This document shows, one piece after another, positions 56,966 through 64,000 of a stretch of DNA of 64,000 nt. The DNA comes from Marivita sp046591575 (GTDB lineage Bacteria > Pseudomonadota > Alphaproteobacteria > Rhodobacterales > Rhodobacteraceae). Location: positions 1-64,000 of the forward strand of contig NZ_JBIQWA010000010.1 of NCBI RefSeq assembly GCF_046591575.1, in the 5' to 3' direction. Position 1 is the stretch's first letter. Every line of letters starts with the position of its first letter. The notes beneath the pieces were generated by a model. That model ran no database searches. It saw only the letters and a list, made by a program, of their open reading frames with translations, and was not told the DNA's origin. The translations under genes were made by a program, and so were the position numbers.

Positions 56966-59331
56966 AACCACTCTTCGCAGCTTTCCGGGCAGCGATCGTA
57001 GTCTTGCTGTGTGCCACGTCGTTGGTTTTGGCACAGGAAGAGCCCATCGATTTCGAAATCTGGGAGCAGATTGCCGAGCGCGCCGAGACCGCCATTGATG
57101 CCGAATCCGTCTCAACTAGCGCGCTTGAAACCTTGCGCGCCTCGGTGTCGGATTACCGCGACCGGCTGCTGCAGCGGCAAAATGCAAGTGACCCGCGTCT
57201 GGCGACGCTGCAGTCGCAGTTGGATGCCCTGGGGCCGGCACCCGAAGACGGCAGCGAACCCGATCAGCTGGCGGACAGACGGGCGCAGCTCAATGCGCGA
57301 ATTGCCGAACTGAAAGCCCCTTTGCGCCGCGCAGAAGAGGCGTATAGCCGCGCAGACGGGCTGATCAAGGAAATTGACGAAATCATCCGGGCGCGCCAGA
57401 CCGACACCCTGCTGAGGCGAGGCGTTGCCCCGGTTGATCCGCGTTTATGGCAGGATGCGTTTGCCGAACTGTTAGACCCTTTTAATGCGGTGGCGTCCGA
57501 GATCTCGGACAATTTGCAGAGCCAAACGCGCCGCACGGTGTTTTTCGACAATCTCCCGGCATTTCTTCTGACGGTTGCTGTCGCTATATTGCTGGTCTTG
57601 CGCGCACCCAAATGGATCGACCTGCTGGGCGAATGGCTGCGCCACAAAACACGTCGCGGCACAGGAGTCTGGAGCACGTTGCTGTCGCTTGCACGGCTGG
57701 CACTGCCTGTCGCCGGGGTCACGTTGTTGGCCTATGCGGGCGATCTGAGCGGGCTGTTGGGGCCGCAGGGGACGCAATTGTCCTTTTTGCTGCCCTGGGT
57801 CGTTCTGGCCGTTCTGTTCACACGGTGGCTTGCGACGCAGACATTTTCCGACGATGACGATGTGCGGACCATTCTGTTGCCGAAATCCGACCGCAAAACG
57901 GCACGCTACTACTGCAACTTTCTGGCGATTTTTCTTGGCCTGAGCGTGTTCTTCGTCAGCCTTGCCTCTGTTGGGCAATTGTCCGAAGAAGCGCTGGCGG
58001 TCCTGAGTTTCCCGCTTCATCTGGTTTGCGGACTGATCCTGTTTCGGCTTGGCCAGATCCTGCGCAGGACAGGCCCAAGCAGCGACGCGGGCGACGGCGA
58101 TGACGCCCCGCCCGAGGGGCTGACCTTTCCATCGCGACTGTCACGCCTTGTTGGGCAGGCGGCTATGCTGGTCGGGATCATCGGGCCGATCCTGTCGGCT
58201 GTCGGCTATCTGAACCTGGCCGAAGCGATCATCTACCCCACGATCCTGTCGATCGGATTGTTTGCCTTCCTGTTTATCGTCCAGCGGCTGATGCGGGATA
58301 TGTTCCATCTTGTGACCGGACAGGCGCTGGATGAAAACCAAAGCCTGCTTCCAGTGCTGTTCGGTCTTGTGCTGTCGCTGATCGCGCTGCCCTTGCTTGC
58401 GCTGATCTGGGGCGCGCGTGTGACCGACCTGACGGAACTGTGGGCGCGGTTCCAGGCCGGGTTTACCTTTGGCGAGACACGCATTTCCCCAACCGATTTC
58501 CTGACCTTCGCGGCGGTCTTTGCGATAGGCTACGTGCTCACACGGCTGTTGCAGGGGGGCTTGCGGGGATCGGTCCTGCCAAAGACCCGGATTGATCAGG
58601 GCGGGCGCACGGCGATTGTGTCGGGCATCGGATATCTGGGTATTTTCCTGTCGGTGATCATCGCCGTCACTGCGGCCGGAATTGACTTGACCGCGCTTGC
58701 GTTTGTGGCCGGTGCGCTGTCGGTTGGTATCGGTTTCGGCCTGCAGAACATTGTCCAGAATTTCGTATCCGGCATTATCCTGTTGATCGAACGCCCCATA
58801 TCCGAAGGCGACTGGATCGAGGTTAACGGCCAACACGGCACCGTGCGCGACATCTCGGTGCGTTCGACCCGGATTGAAACCTTTGACCGCACGGATGTGA
58901 TCGTGCCCAATGCCGATCTGGTGTCGAATTCGGTCACCAATTACACAAGAGGCAACGTGCTGGGCCGGCTTGTTGTGGAGGTGGGCGTGGCATATGGCAC
59001 CGATACCCGCCGGGTCGAAGACATCTTGTATAAAATCGCCCGCAACCACGAGATGGTTCTGATGAACCCAGCGCCGTTTGTGCATTTCAAGGGCTTTGGT
59101 GCGGATTCGCTGGATTTCGATGTGCGTATGATCCTGCCGGATGTCACGAAAATCCTTGCGGTGCGGACCGAGATCAACCACCAGATTGCTGAGACATTCG
59201 CAAAAGAAGGCATTGAAATTCCCTTTGCTCAGCGGGATGTCTGGTTGCGCAACCCAGAAACACTGGCAAGCGCGGACACCCCAAAAGCAGACGCCGCACC
59301 AAAGTCAGACCCCGAGGAGGCCCCGACGTGA
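56962..59331 (+). CDS. Mechanosensitive channel of the MscS family with DUF3772 domain
   Basis: The 789-residue protein has a signal peptide (about 1-24), a periplasmic coiled-coil DUF3772 domain (about 25-190), some ten or eleven membrane segments, and a C-terminal MscS domain: GFGLQNIVQNFVSGIILLIE, GDWIEVNGQHGTVRDISVRS, and ETFDRTDVIVPNADLVSNSV. It should gate under membrane tension and protect against osmotic shock. Its start overlaps cysK by 4 bases, and its stop overlaps the alaX start. Confidence 0.9.
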   Translation: MKPLFAAFRAAIVVLLCATSLVLAQEEPIDFEIWEQIAERAETAIDAESVSTSALETLRASVSDYRDRLLQRQNASDPRLATLQSQLDALGPAPEDGSEPDQLADRRAQLNARIAELKAPLRRAEEAYSRADGLIKEIDEIIRARQTDTLLRRGVAPVDPRLWQDAFAELLDPFNAVASEISDNLQSQTRRTVFFDNLPAFLLTVAVAILLVLRAPKWIDLLGEWLRHKTRRGTGVWSTLLSLARLALPVAGVTLLAYAGDLSGLLGPQGTQLSFLLPWVVLAVLFTRWLATQTFSDDDDVRTILLPKSDRKTARYYCNFLAIFLGLSVFFVSLASVGQLSEEALAVLSFPLHLVCGLILFRLGQILRRTGPSSDAGDGDDAPPEGLTFPSRLSRLVGQAAMLVGIIGPILSAVGYLNLAEAIIYPTILSIGLFAFLFIVQRLMRDMFHLVTGQALDENQSLLPVLFGLVLSLIALPLLALIWGARVTDLTELWARFQAGFTFGETRISPTDFLTFAAVFAIGYVLTRLLQGGLRGSVLPKTRIDQGGRTAIVSGIGYLGIFLSVIIAVTAAGIDLTALAFVAGALSVGIGFGLQNIVQNFVSGIILLIERPISEGDWIEVNGQHGTVRDISVRSTRIETFDRTDVIVPNADLVSNSVTNYTRGNVLGRLVVEVGVAYGTDTRRVEDILYKIARNHEMVLMNPAPFVHFKGFGADSLDFDVRMILPDVTKILAVRTEINHQIAETFAKEGIEIPFAQRDVWLRNPETLASADTPKADAAPKSDPEEAPT

Positions 59332-60065
59332 TGGACAGCCCTGACCCTACTGATCCGATCTATCGGTCCGACCCGTATGCCCGCGATGTGTCGGCCAAGG
59401 TGGTATCGCACACCGACGAAGGCGGCATCGTTCTGGACAAATCGAATTTCTATCCAACCGGCGGCGGACAGCCCGGCGACAGTGGCTGGATCGATTGGGA
59501 CGGGCATTCGCTCGCCATTGCCACCACGGTCAAAGGCGACACCGGGGCCAGTGTTCTTGTCCCGGCCGAGCCCGCGCAGGTGCCTCCGATCGGGGCCCAT
59601 GTGATGCAGCGGCTCGATTGGGAACGGCGTCACAAACACATGCGTGTGCACACCGCGCTTCACTTACTGTCGGTGGTGATTCCGTTGCCGGTGACAGGCG
59701 GGTCGATCGGGGCAGGGCGCGGACGGCTGGATTTCATGATGCCAGAGCCACCTGAAAACCGCGACGCATTGGAAGCGGAACTGAACCGTCTCATCGATCA
59801 GGATCTCGTGGTCAGCGAACGCTGGATCACTGATGACGACCTGGATGCAAACCCGTCTTTGGTCAAAACCATGTCGGTGCAACCGCCGCGCGGCAATGGT
59901 CGCATTCGGTTGGTTCAAATCGGCGAGGATGCGGCCCCGACTGATCTGCAACCCTGTGGCGGAACCCATGTTGCCCGCACCGGAGAAATTGGCCGTGTGC
60001 TGTTTGGAAAGATTGAAAACAAGGGCAAGCAGAATCGCCGCGTGAACATCGCTTTGGAAATCTGA
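59331..60065 (+). CDS. AlaX-type alanyl-tRNA editing protein
   Basis: The 244-residue protein matches the AlaRS editing domain found as a free protein (AlaX): FYPTGGGQPGDSGWI, the zinc-binding HTALHLL and QPCGGTHVART motifs, and the KGKQNRRVNIALE end. It removes serine or glycine from mischarged tRNA-Ala. The ATG at 59331 overlaps the preceding stop (TGATG); a GTG at 59328 is also possible. Its own stop overlaps the start of the next gene in the same way, so the three are translationally coupled. Confidence 0.9.
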   Translation: MDSPDPTDPIYRSDPYARDVSAKVVSHTDEGGIVLDKSNFYPTGGGQPGDSGWIDWDGHSLAIATTVKGDTGASVLVPAEPAQVPPIGAHVMQRLDWERRHKHMRVHTALHLLSVVIPLPVTGGSIGAGRGRLDFMMPEPPENRDALEAELNRLIDQDLVVSERWITDDDLDANPSLVKTMSVQPPRGNGRIRLVQIGEDAAPTDLQPCGGTHVARTGEIGRVLFGKIENKGKQNRRVNIALEI

Positions 60066-60439
60066 TGCTGCGGCTATTGTTGCTTGCAACAGGCCTGTTT
60101 GTGAGCGCGATTGGGGTGGTCTTGCTGATCAGACCGGACAGCTACATCGCGCTCTATGTGCTCAGCTATGATCCCGGCATGACCTTTGCCGCGCGCAGAT
60201 TGGCACCCGCGATCATCGGCCTAGGTGGCGTCCTTTTGCTGGCCCGAACTCTGCCCAAGGGGCGGTTTCTGTCCGGCCTTTGCCTGATTTGCGGCTGTGC
60301 CTTTCTGGGTGTCGCGGCCACGGGTGTGCATGCCTGGCTCACCGACCTTGCAAAACCCGCCATCCTTGTTGCCGCCGGCATCGAAGGCACAATCGCCGCC
60401 GCCTTCCTCACCGCAGCCGCCCAGATGCGCACAGACTGA
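60065..60439 (+). CDS. Small membrane protein
   Basis: The 124-residue protein has four hydrophobic segments (LRLLLLATGLFVSAIGVVLL, LAPAIIGLGGVLLLART, GLCLICGCAFLGVAATGV, PAILVAAGIEGTIAAAFL), resembling DUF4345-type proteins. It begins at the stop codon of alaX (TGATG overlap) and is the last gene of the trg-cysK-mscS-alaX chain. Function unknown. It is followed by tRNA-Ser after 67 bases. Confidence 0.75.
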   Translation: MLRLLLLATGLFVSAIGVVLLIRPDSYIALYVLSYDPGMTFAARRLAPAIIGLGGVLLLARTLPKGRFLSGLCLICGCAFLGVAATGVHAWLTDLAKPAILVAAGIEGTIAAAFLTAAAQMRTD

Positions 60440-60506
60440 CATCATATCGGATTTTCCTTTACAATCGCTCTTGCATCCCCCCGGTGCTTTCTCATAAACA
60501 GCCCTC

Positions 60507-60596
60507 GGACAGGTGGCCGAGTGGTCGAAGGCGCGCGCCTGGAAAGTGCGTAGGCGGGAGACCGTCTCGAGGGTTCGAATCCCTTCCTGTCCGCCA
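60507..60596 (+). tRNA. tRNA-Ser (anticodon GGA)
   Basis: The 90-base gene folds as a type II tRNA: acceptor GGACAGG with CCTGTCC, D-arm GTGGCCGAGTGG, anticodon loop CTGGAAA with GGA at 60541-60543, a long variable arm (GTAGGCGGGAGACCGTCTC region), T-arm GAGGGTTCGAATCCCTT, and an encoded CCA at 60594-60596. It reads UCC and UCU codons. Confidence 0.97.
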
Positions 60597-61106
60597 TTAT
60601 GCTGACTGCACGCGGTCAGTGAGTTCGAGAAATTTCAATGATATCAGCTTTGGACGCGCTCTAGGAAGCAAAGGCTGAACGGTGCGGTCGGAGCCATGGA
60701 TTGTGGAGGCGGCTGATTTGTGTGTCGCGGCATGCAAGGCATTAATATTTCAGACATCACCAAGCCGACTGGAACGGAGTCTTGCTGAGCCCAGACAATC
60801 GAGTGTGGCAACGTCGTGAACGGGGCCAAGCGCGTGGCGCGGATGTCATTGGCTATGGCGTGATCCGCTTGGTCAGTGATTGCCTAGCGCGGAGTATGGC
60901 AATTGGGCGATAGATTGGCGGCGCACTGGCAGTAACTGGGGGCAAATGCGCTCTTTGAGCCGGATTGAAAACATGTAAGGAACCGCCTCTGGATTTTCCT
61001 GACAAAATCTGTCAGAAAAGAAAAAGAACTGAACGCCCCGCGGTCTTATCGATTCGACGCAGCCACCGGTTTCGACCTTGAAACCCGCCTGTGAAAGGAT
61101 CGCAAC
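60597..61106. other. Gene-poor stretch after tRNA-Ser with an operator-like palindrome
   Basis: About 510 bases carry no convincing gene; short frames are present on both strands but lack ribosome-binding sites and family-like sequence. The clearest structure is CTGACA-AAATC-TGTCAG (60999-61015) flanked by TTTT and AAAA, about 92 bases before the unknown three-gene operon and probably its regulatory region. The position behind a tRNA is typical of integration sites, but no copy of the tRNA 3' end is seen elsewhere in the window. Confidence 0.5.
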
Positions 61107-61625
61107 ATGTCAAAAGTGCCGTCAGGTTCGTGCAGTCATCGCCCCCTTCGTCCAAAGGACTTCCACGTCAGCGTGGTGGGTCTGGACCATACTGAGTTTC
61201 AGTTGCTCCAGATCGCGCGGTGGTTTTTCACCAGTTATTCAACACCGGGAACGGCCTGGGTGCGCGCTTTTGTCGAGGCAGAGGATTTTTTCGGGCGAAA
61301 AGACGGGCCGCGGTTTGCGTACAGCCTTCTTTGCGTGCTTCAGGTGATGCGTCGAACCAGAAAATCGACGTTCCAGTACAGCAATCCAGCGTGTCCCAAT
61401 TGCGCTGTTATTCTGACAGAGGTGGAGCGCCGGTTGTTCCTATCGCTGTCAGAACTCAGGCAGGGGCGCATGGGGCGTGCGCAAACAGAGTTGATGATGC
61501 TGTGTGAAGGCAATGGGCTGGAGGACATCCTGATCGAATTGCAGGCTTTGGTTGATATTCTGCCGGCGCGCGACATGCGACATGTCCCTGGCAAAAGCCG
61601 GGAAGGTCTGGTGCGGTATGTCTGA
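61107..61625 (+). CDS. Hypothetical protein, first gene of an unknown operon
   Basis: The 172-residue protein (MSKVPSGSCSHRPLRPKDFH...) is soluble and mostly helical. It contains a CPNC motif (in NPACPNCAVILTEVERRLF) and an aromatic segment (LLQIARWFFTSYS). A GAAAGGA site precedes the ATG. It overlaps the following gene by 8 bases. No family is recognised. The CxxC with a nearby N-terminal cysteine could bind a metal; this is inference. Confidence 0.8.
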   Translation: MSKVPSGSCSHRPLRPKDFHVSVVGLDHTEFQLLQIARWFFTSYSTPGTAWVRAFVEAEDFFGRKDGPRFAYSLLCVLQVMRRTRKSTFQYSNPACPNCAVILTEVERRLFLSLSELRQGRMGRAQTELMMLCEGNGLEDILIELQALVDILPARDMRHVPGKSREGLVRYV

Positions 61626-61836
61626 CATCTATCGAAATCTGATTGCTATTGATGATGTGGCGCAGCGGTACGGGTGCGGGCTGAAAGCCGGTCTGCGTGC
61701 GGCGATGGAAGCTGAAGTGCGGTTTCCCACCAAATCCGCAGGGTCGATCCCAAAGCTGCCCGGCGATGCAGAGCTTGGCGAAAATGTCACCCGGTTTGCG
61801 GCACCGGAAATCATTGCAGGAAAGGTCACAGGATGA
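61618..61836 (+). CDS. Hypothetical protein, second gene of the operon
   Basis: The 72-residue protein (MSDIYRNLIAIDDVAQRYGC...) is soluble, with a helical first half and a Gly/Pro/Lys-rich second half (FPTKSAGSIPKLPGDAEL). It overlaps the genes on both sides (8 and 4 bases), which supports it as a real coding gene. No family is recognised. Confidence 0.72.
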   Translation: MSDIYRNLIAIDDVAQRYGCGLKAGLRAAMEAEVRFPTKSAGSIPKLPGDAELGENVTRFAAPEIIAGKVTG

Positions 61837-62333
61837 CGATCGACGATCTGAATGACCCGGTGGACCGGGCGTTGTTACCGATCCTGCGACACGCCGTTTA
61901 CGCGTTCACCTGTCCTGAACGTTGCGCGTGGCGGTCGGCCTATATGATCGCTGCAGAACGCTGGGGCGAGCCGCGCGGACTGGCGCTGGCACATGCCACG
62001 ATTGATCTTGTGTCCGCTGTGTTGAGCAAAGACATCACCCTTGAAATACAAGATCCGCTTGATGTGCAGCAGAGATCCGAGGTGACCGAACAGGAGCACC
62101 AGATTTTGCTAATGGTGCGCTTTATGCGGCAGCAGGACAAGGCAAACGCGCGCAACGTTATGATGCAATTGTGCGATGGGCACATTTACGCGGCGGTGGT
62201 ACGCGCGGCTTTGGCACTGGCGTCCCGGCTGGATCATACGGGACCAAATCATACTGGGCCAAATTATACTGGACCTGATCAAATAAGGTCGGTGCGAAAC
62301 GCGAATGCCCCGCGCCTCAGCGCGGTCAGCTAG
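61833..62333 (+). CDS. Hypothetical protein with C-terminal HTGPN repeats, third gene of the operon
   Basis: The 166-residue protein is helical up to residue 133 (DRALLPILRHAVYAFTCPER, EQEHQILLMVRFMRQQDKAN, VMMQLCDGHIYAAVVRAALA), then carries three repeats HTGPN-HTGPN-YTGPD coded by 15-bp tandem repeats at 62233-62277, and an irregular tail. The tail is probably a recent expansion. It overlaps the second gene by 4 bases. It is convergent with the haem monooxygenase gene; 48 bases separate the stops. Not recognised. Confidence 0.75.
   Translation: MTIDDLNDPVDRALLPILRHAVYAFTCPERCAWRSAYMIAAERWGEPRGLALAHATIDLVSAVLSKDITLEIQDPLDVQQRSEVTEQEHQILLMVRFMRQQDKANARNVMMQLCDGHIYAAVVRAALALASRLDHTGPNHTGPNYTGPDQIRSVRNANAPRLSAVS
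62233..62277 (+). repeat. Three 15-bp in-frame tandem repeats
   Basis: ATCATACGGGACCAA, ATCATACTGGGCCAA and ATTATACTGGACCTG follow each other and encode the HTGPN repeats near the C-terminus of the third gene. They differ by few bases and keep the frame. Confidence 0.85.
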
Positions 62334-62381
62334 GCAGAGCGGCGGCAAGGTTGGACGCGATCTTCAGATGCGCCGGGGCTC

Positions 62382-62699
62382 TTACTGCGCTGCAATCGAC
62401 TGGATGGTCTTGAAGCCCTCGAACCGGGGGCTGCCCTCGTGCAGCTTGGCGGTGTCGCGCGCTCCGGCATGGGCGGCGCGGAACTGTTCGCTTTTCGTCC
62501 AGGCTTTGAACGCGTCTTCGCTGGCCCAGACTGTGTGCGAGGCATAGAGGATTTTCCCGTCTTCTTCCGGACCTTTGAGCATGTGGAATTCGACAAAACC
62601 CTCCATCTCATGCAAATGGCTTTCGCGCCCCAGCCACAGGGCCTCGAATTCAGCGGCGTTGGCGCGTGTGACGGTAAATCGGTTCATTGCGATAAACAT
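62382..62699 (-). CDS. IsdG/HmuQ-type haem-degrading monooxygenase
   Basis: The 105-residue protein belongs to the antibiotic-biosynthesis-monooxygenase fold. Its N6, W67 and H77 line up with the Asn-Trp-His catalytic triad of staphylococcal IsdG (N7, W67, H77), and the segment VWASEDAFKAWTKSEQFRAAH closely follows the IsdG helix. Such enzymes open the haem ring to release iron. CGGAG lies about 7 bases before the ATG. The gene is leftward behind hmuV (20 bases), so uptake and degradation of haem are linked in one transcript. Confidence 0.82.
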   Translation of the reverse strand: MFIAMNRFTVTRANAAEFEALWLGRESHLHEMEGFVEFHMLKGPEEDGKILYASHTVWASEDAFKAWTKSEQFRAAHAGARDTAKLHEGSPRFEGFKTIQSIAAQ

Positions 62700-62719
62700 T
62701 CGGAACTCCGTAGATTGGG

Positions 62720-63508
62720 TTATTCGGCAGCGGCGCGGGCCGCATGAGGCAAAAGAAAGGGCAGGTTGCCCGGCGGTGGACAGGATACACGCAGATCGCA
62801 GCGATACGCGCGGCTGAGTGTTGCATTGGTCATGACGCGTGCGGGATGGCCGACGGCAAGAATTGATCCGTCCGACATAAGCACGATTTTGTCGGCGAAC
62901 ATAGATGTCAGGTTTAAGTCATGCATCACGGCCACCACACCTCCGCCTGCATCGGCAAAATCGCGGGCGATTTTCATCACTTGTAACTGATGCGCAATGT
63001 CGAGACTTGCGACAGGTTCGTCAAGAAACAGCCATCGCGGGTCATCGTCGGGCTTGGCGTCGGGGATCTGTGCCAGAACGCGGGCCAGGTGGACGCGCTG
63101 CTGTTCGCCGCCTGACAATTCGTGATACGGGCGGTTGGTATAGCCTGCCAGATCGACCTTATCGAGTGCGGCAAGCGCGATGTGATCCTGATCGCCCGCT
63201 TCGCCGGTATGAAGCCCAATGCGCACGACCTCGATTACGGTGAACGGAAAAGCGAGTGTGGAGGATTGCGGCAGTACCCCGCGCAGGCGGGCGGCTTGCC
63301 ATGGCTCAAGCCGTTTCAGGCTATGCCCGTTCAACGTGATACTGCCCTCATAGGCGACATCGCCGGTCGCCGCGCGCAGGGTTGTGGTCTTGCCCGAGCC
63401 ATTGGGCCCGACGATACAGGTCACCGCACCGGGCAAGGCGCTCAGACTGACGTTTTTCAGCACATGTGCAGCGCCAAAATGCACGTTCAGATCGTTTATC
63501 AGCAACAT
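62720..63508 (-). CDS. hmuV: Haem ABC transporter ATP-binding protein
   Basis: The 262-residue protein is an ABC ATPase of the iron/haem class: Walker A GPNGSGKT (34-41), Q-loop LPQSS, signature LSGGEQQRV, Walker B RWLFLDEPVASLD, and H-loop AVMHDLNLT. It drives haem import through the HmuU permease encoded immediately upstream (3 bases). The symbol rests on the neighbourhood with the IsdG-type enzyme and the FecCD permease. Confidence 0.9.
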   Translation of the reverse strand: MLLINDLNVHFGAAHVLKNVSLSALPGAVTCIVGPNGSGKTTTLRAATGDVAYEGSITLNGHSLKRLEPWQAARLRGVLPQSSTLAFPFTVIEVVRIGLHTGEAGDQDHIALAALDKVDLAGYTNRPYHELSGGEQQRVHLARVLAQIPDAKPDDDPRWLFLDEPVASLDIAHQLQVMKIARDFADAGGGVVAVMHDLNLTSMFADKIVLMSDGSILAVGHPARVMTNATLSRAYRCDLRVSCPPPGNLPFLLPHAARAAAE

Positions 63509-63511
63509 CGT

Positions 63512-64000
63512 CTAAAACCCCATCGCGCTGCGGTTGCGCAGAAGTATCCAAAGAAACACCGGCGCGCCAAGGACAGCGGTGACAATGCCAATCGGCATCT
63601 CAGCCGGAGCAATGACGACCCGGGCAATCACATCCGCCAGCAACAAAAGCGACGCCCCGAGGAGCGCGGAATTGATCAGCAGGGCGCGGTGATCCGGGCC
63701 GGTCGCGATGCGCAGCACATGGGGCACGACGATGCCGATAAAACCGATCCCTCCTGAGACGGCCACGGCGGCCCCTGTTGCCATCGCGACAGAAAGAATG
63801 GCGCGGTTCTTCATGCGCTGAACGGGTATACCGATATGCGCGGCGGTCGCTTCGCCCAAAGCCAGACCGTTCAGCCCGCGTGCCAGCGCGCAGGCGGCCA
63901 ACACCGACACGGCGATCAGCGGGCCGGCCACCATGATTTTGGTCCAGCTTGCCCCGGCAATGGACCCAAGTCCCCAAAAGGTCAGATCCCTGAGCTGTCG
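63512..64000 (-). CDS. hmuU: Haem/iron ABC transporter permease (partial, cut by window edge)
   Basis: The visible C-terminal 162 residues are a FecCD-family permease: GEATAAHIGIPVQRMKNRAI, GGIGFIGIVVPHVLRIATGP, and PAEMPIGIVTAVLGAPVFLW. The frame stays open to the right edge, beginning RQLRDLTFWGLGSIAGASW, so the gene starts beyond 64000. It forms the membrane pore of the haem importer with HmuV. Four or five membrane segments are visible. Confidence 0.9.
   Translation of the reverse strand, partial: RQLRDLTFWGLGSIAGASWTKIMVAGPLIAVSVLAACALARGLNGLALGEATAAHIGIPVQRMKNRAILSVAMATGAAVAVSGGIGFIGIVVPHVLRIATGPDHRALLINSALLGASLLLLADVIARVVIAPAEMPIGIVTAVLGAPVFLWILLRNRSAMGF

Noticed and set aside
60644..60829. 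Leftward 61-codon frame behind tRNA-Ser
   Set aside because: No ribosome-binding site and no protein-like motifs; composition is not gene-like.

Overview
The window looks like chromosomal DNA of a marine Rhodobacteraceae (Roseobacter-group) alphaproteobacterium. This rests on recognised families and locus layouts rather than on a database search: a trgA-trgB-cysK tellurite-type locus, a circularly permuted alphaproteobacterial tmRNA gene, an SspB-alpha adaptor, an RNase E with a long acidic insert in its S1 domain, a Hint-domain protein, DUF2852/DUF4169/DUF1194/DUF882 proteins, and high G+C coding sequence throughout except at the left end.

Region 1 (1-5.9 kb) is accessory DNA, visibly less G+C-rich than the rest. 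It holds a 5'-truncated SF2 helicase whose C-terminus carries a PD-(D/E)XK nuclease-like motif, an ArdC-type antirestriction protein, two small unknown genes, and a mobC-relaxase pair with a possible oriT. This looks like part of an integrated mobilizable element or plasmid remnant; no integrase or attachment site is visible in the window.

Region 2 (5.9-28.9 kb) is core-like. It contains an autotransporter GDSL esterase, a divergent DUF882 peptidase / L,D-transpeptidase pair, an lpxD-acyl carrier protein-ketoacyl synthase operon, an SDR-type protein and MFS transporter, glnE, a bactofilin-M23 peptidase overlap, a DUF455 ferritin-like protein, a Bcp peroxiredoxin, a very large AsmA/YhdP-like protein, queA (whose stop codon lies in a 25-bp tandem repeat), a second MFS transporter and a DUF924 protein.

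Region 3 (29-38.9 kb) has class I fructose-bisphosphate aldolase, a cytochrome P450 overlapping a membrane alpha/beta hydrolase, a small DUF4345-like protein, the Hint-domain protein, the permuted tmRNA gene ssrA (tag ANDNNAPVAMAA), a small collagen-like secreted protein, two gene remnants meeting tail to tail, a VWA-domain DUF1194 protein, sspB (ClpXP adaptor for ssrA-tagged proteins), fumC with three consecutive perfect palindromes behind it, and small DUF4169 and ribbon-helix-helix genes.

Region 4 (38.9-53 kb) has RDD and DUF2852 membrane proteins, rne with a long leader preceded by two copies of a 20-bp operator-like palindrome, tusA, ccdA, a DUF2182-DUF1326 pair, a DinB remnant, an acuI-like reductase, UspA, a BCCT osmolyte transporter, a class V aminotransferase and a photolyase.

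Region 5 (53-64 kb) has cyclopropane-fatty-acid synthase, the trgA-trgB-cysK-mscS-alaX-small membrane protein chain of overlapping genes, tRNA-Ser(GGA), an unrecognised three-gene overlapping operon, and a haem uptake/degradation cluster (IsdG-type monooxygenase, hmuV, hmuU cut by the right edge).

The observations I consider most worth following are the helicase-nuclease remnant next to the mobilization genes, the tmRNA gene sitting 1.6 kb from its adaptor gene sspB, a 15-bp motif shared by the sspB and M23 upstream regions, the duplicated palindrome upstream of rne/DUF2852, the lpxD-ACP-KAS operon, and the unknown three-gene operon at 61.1-62.3 kb.
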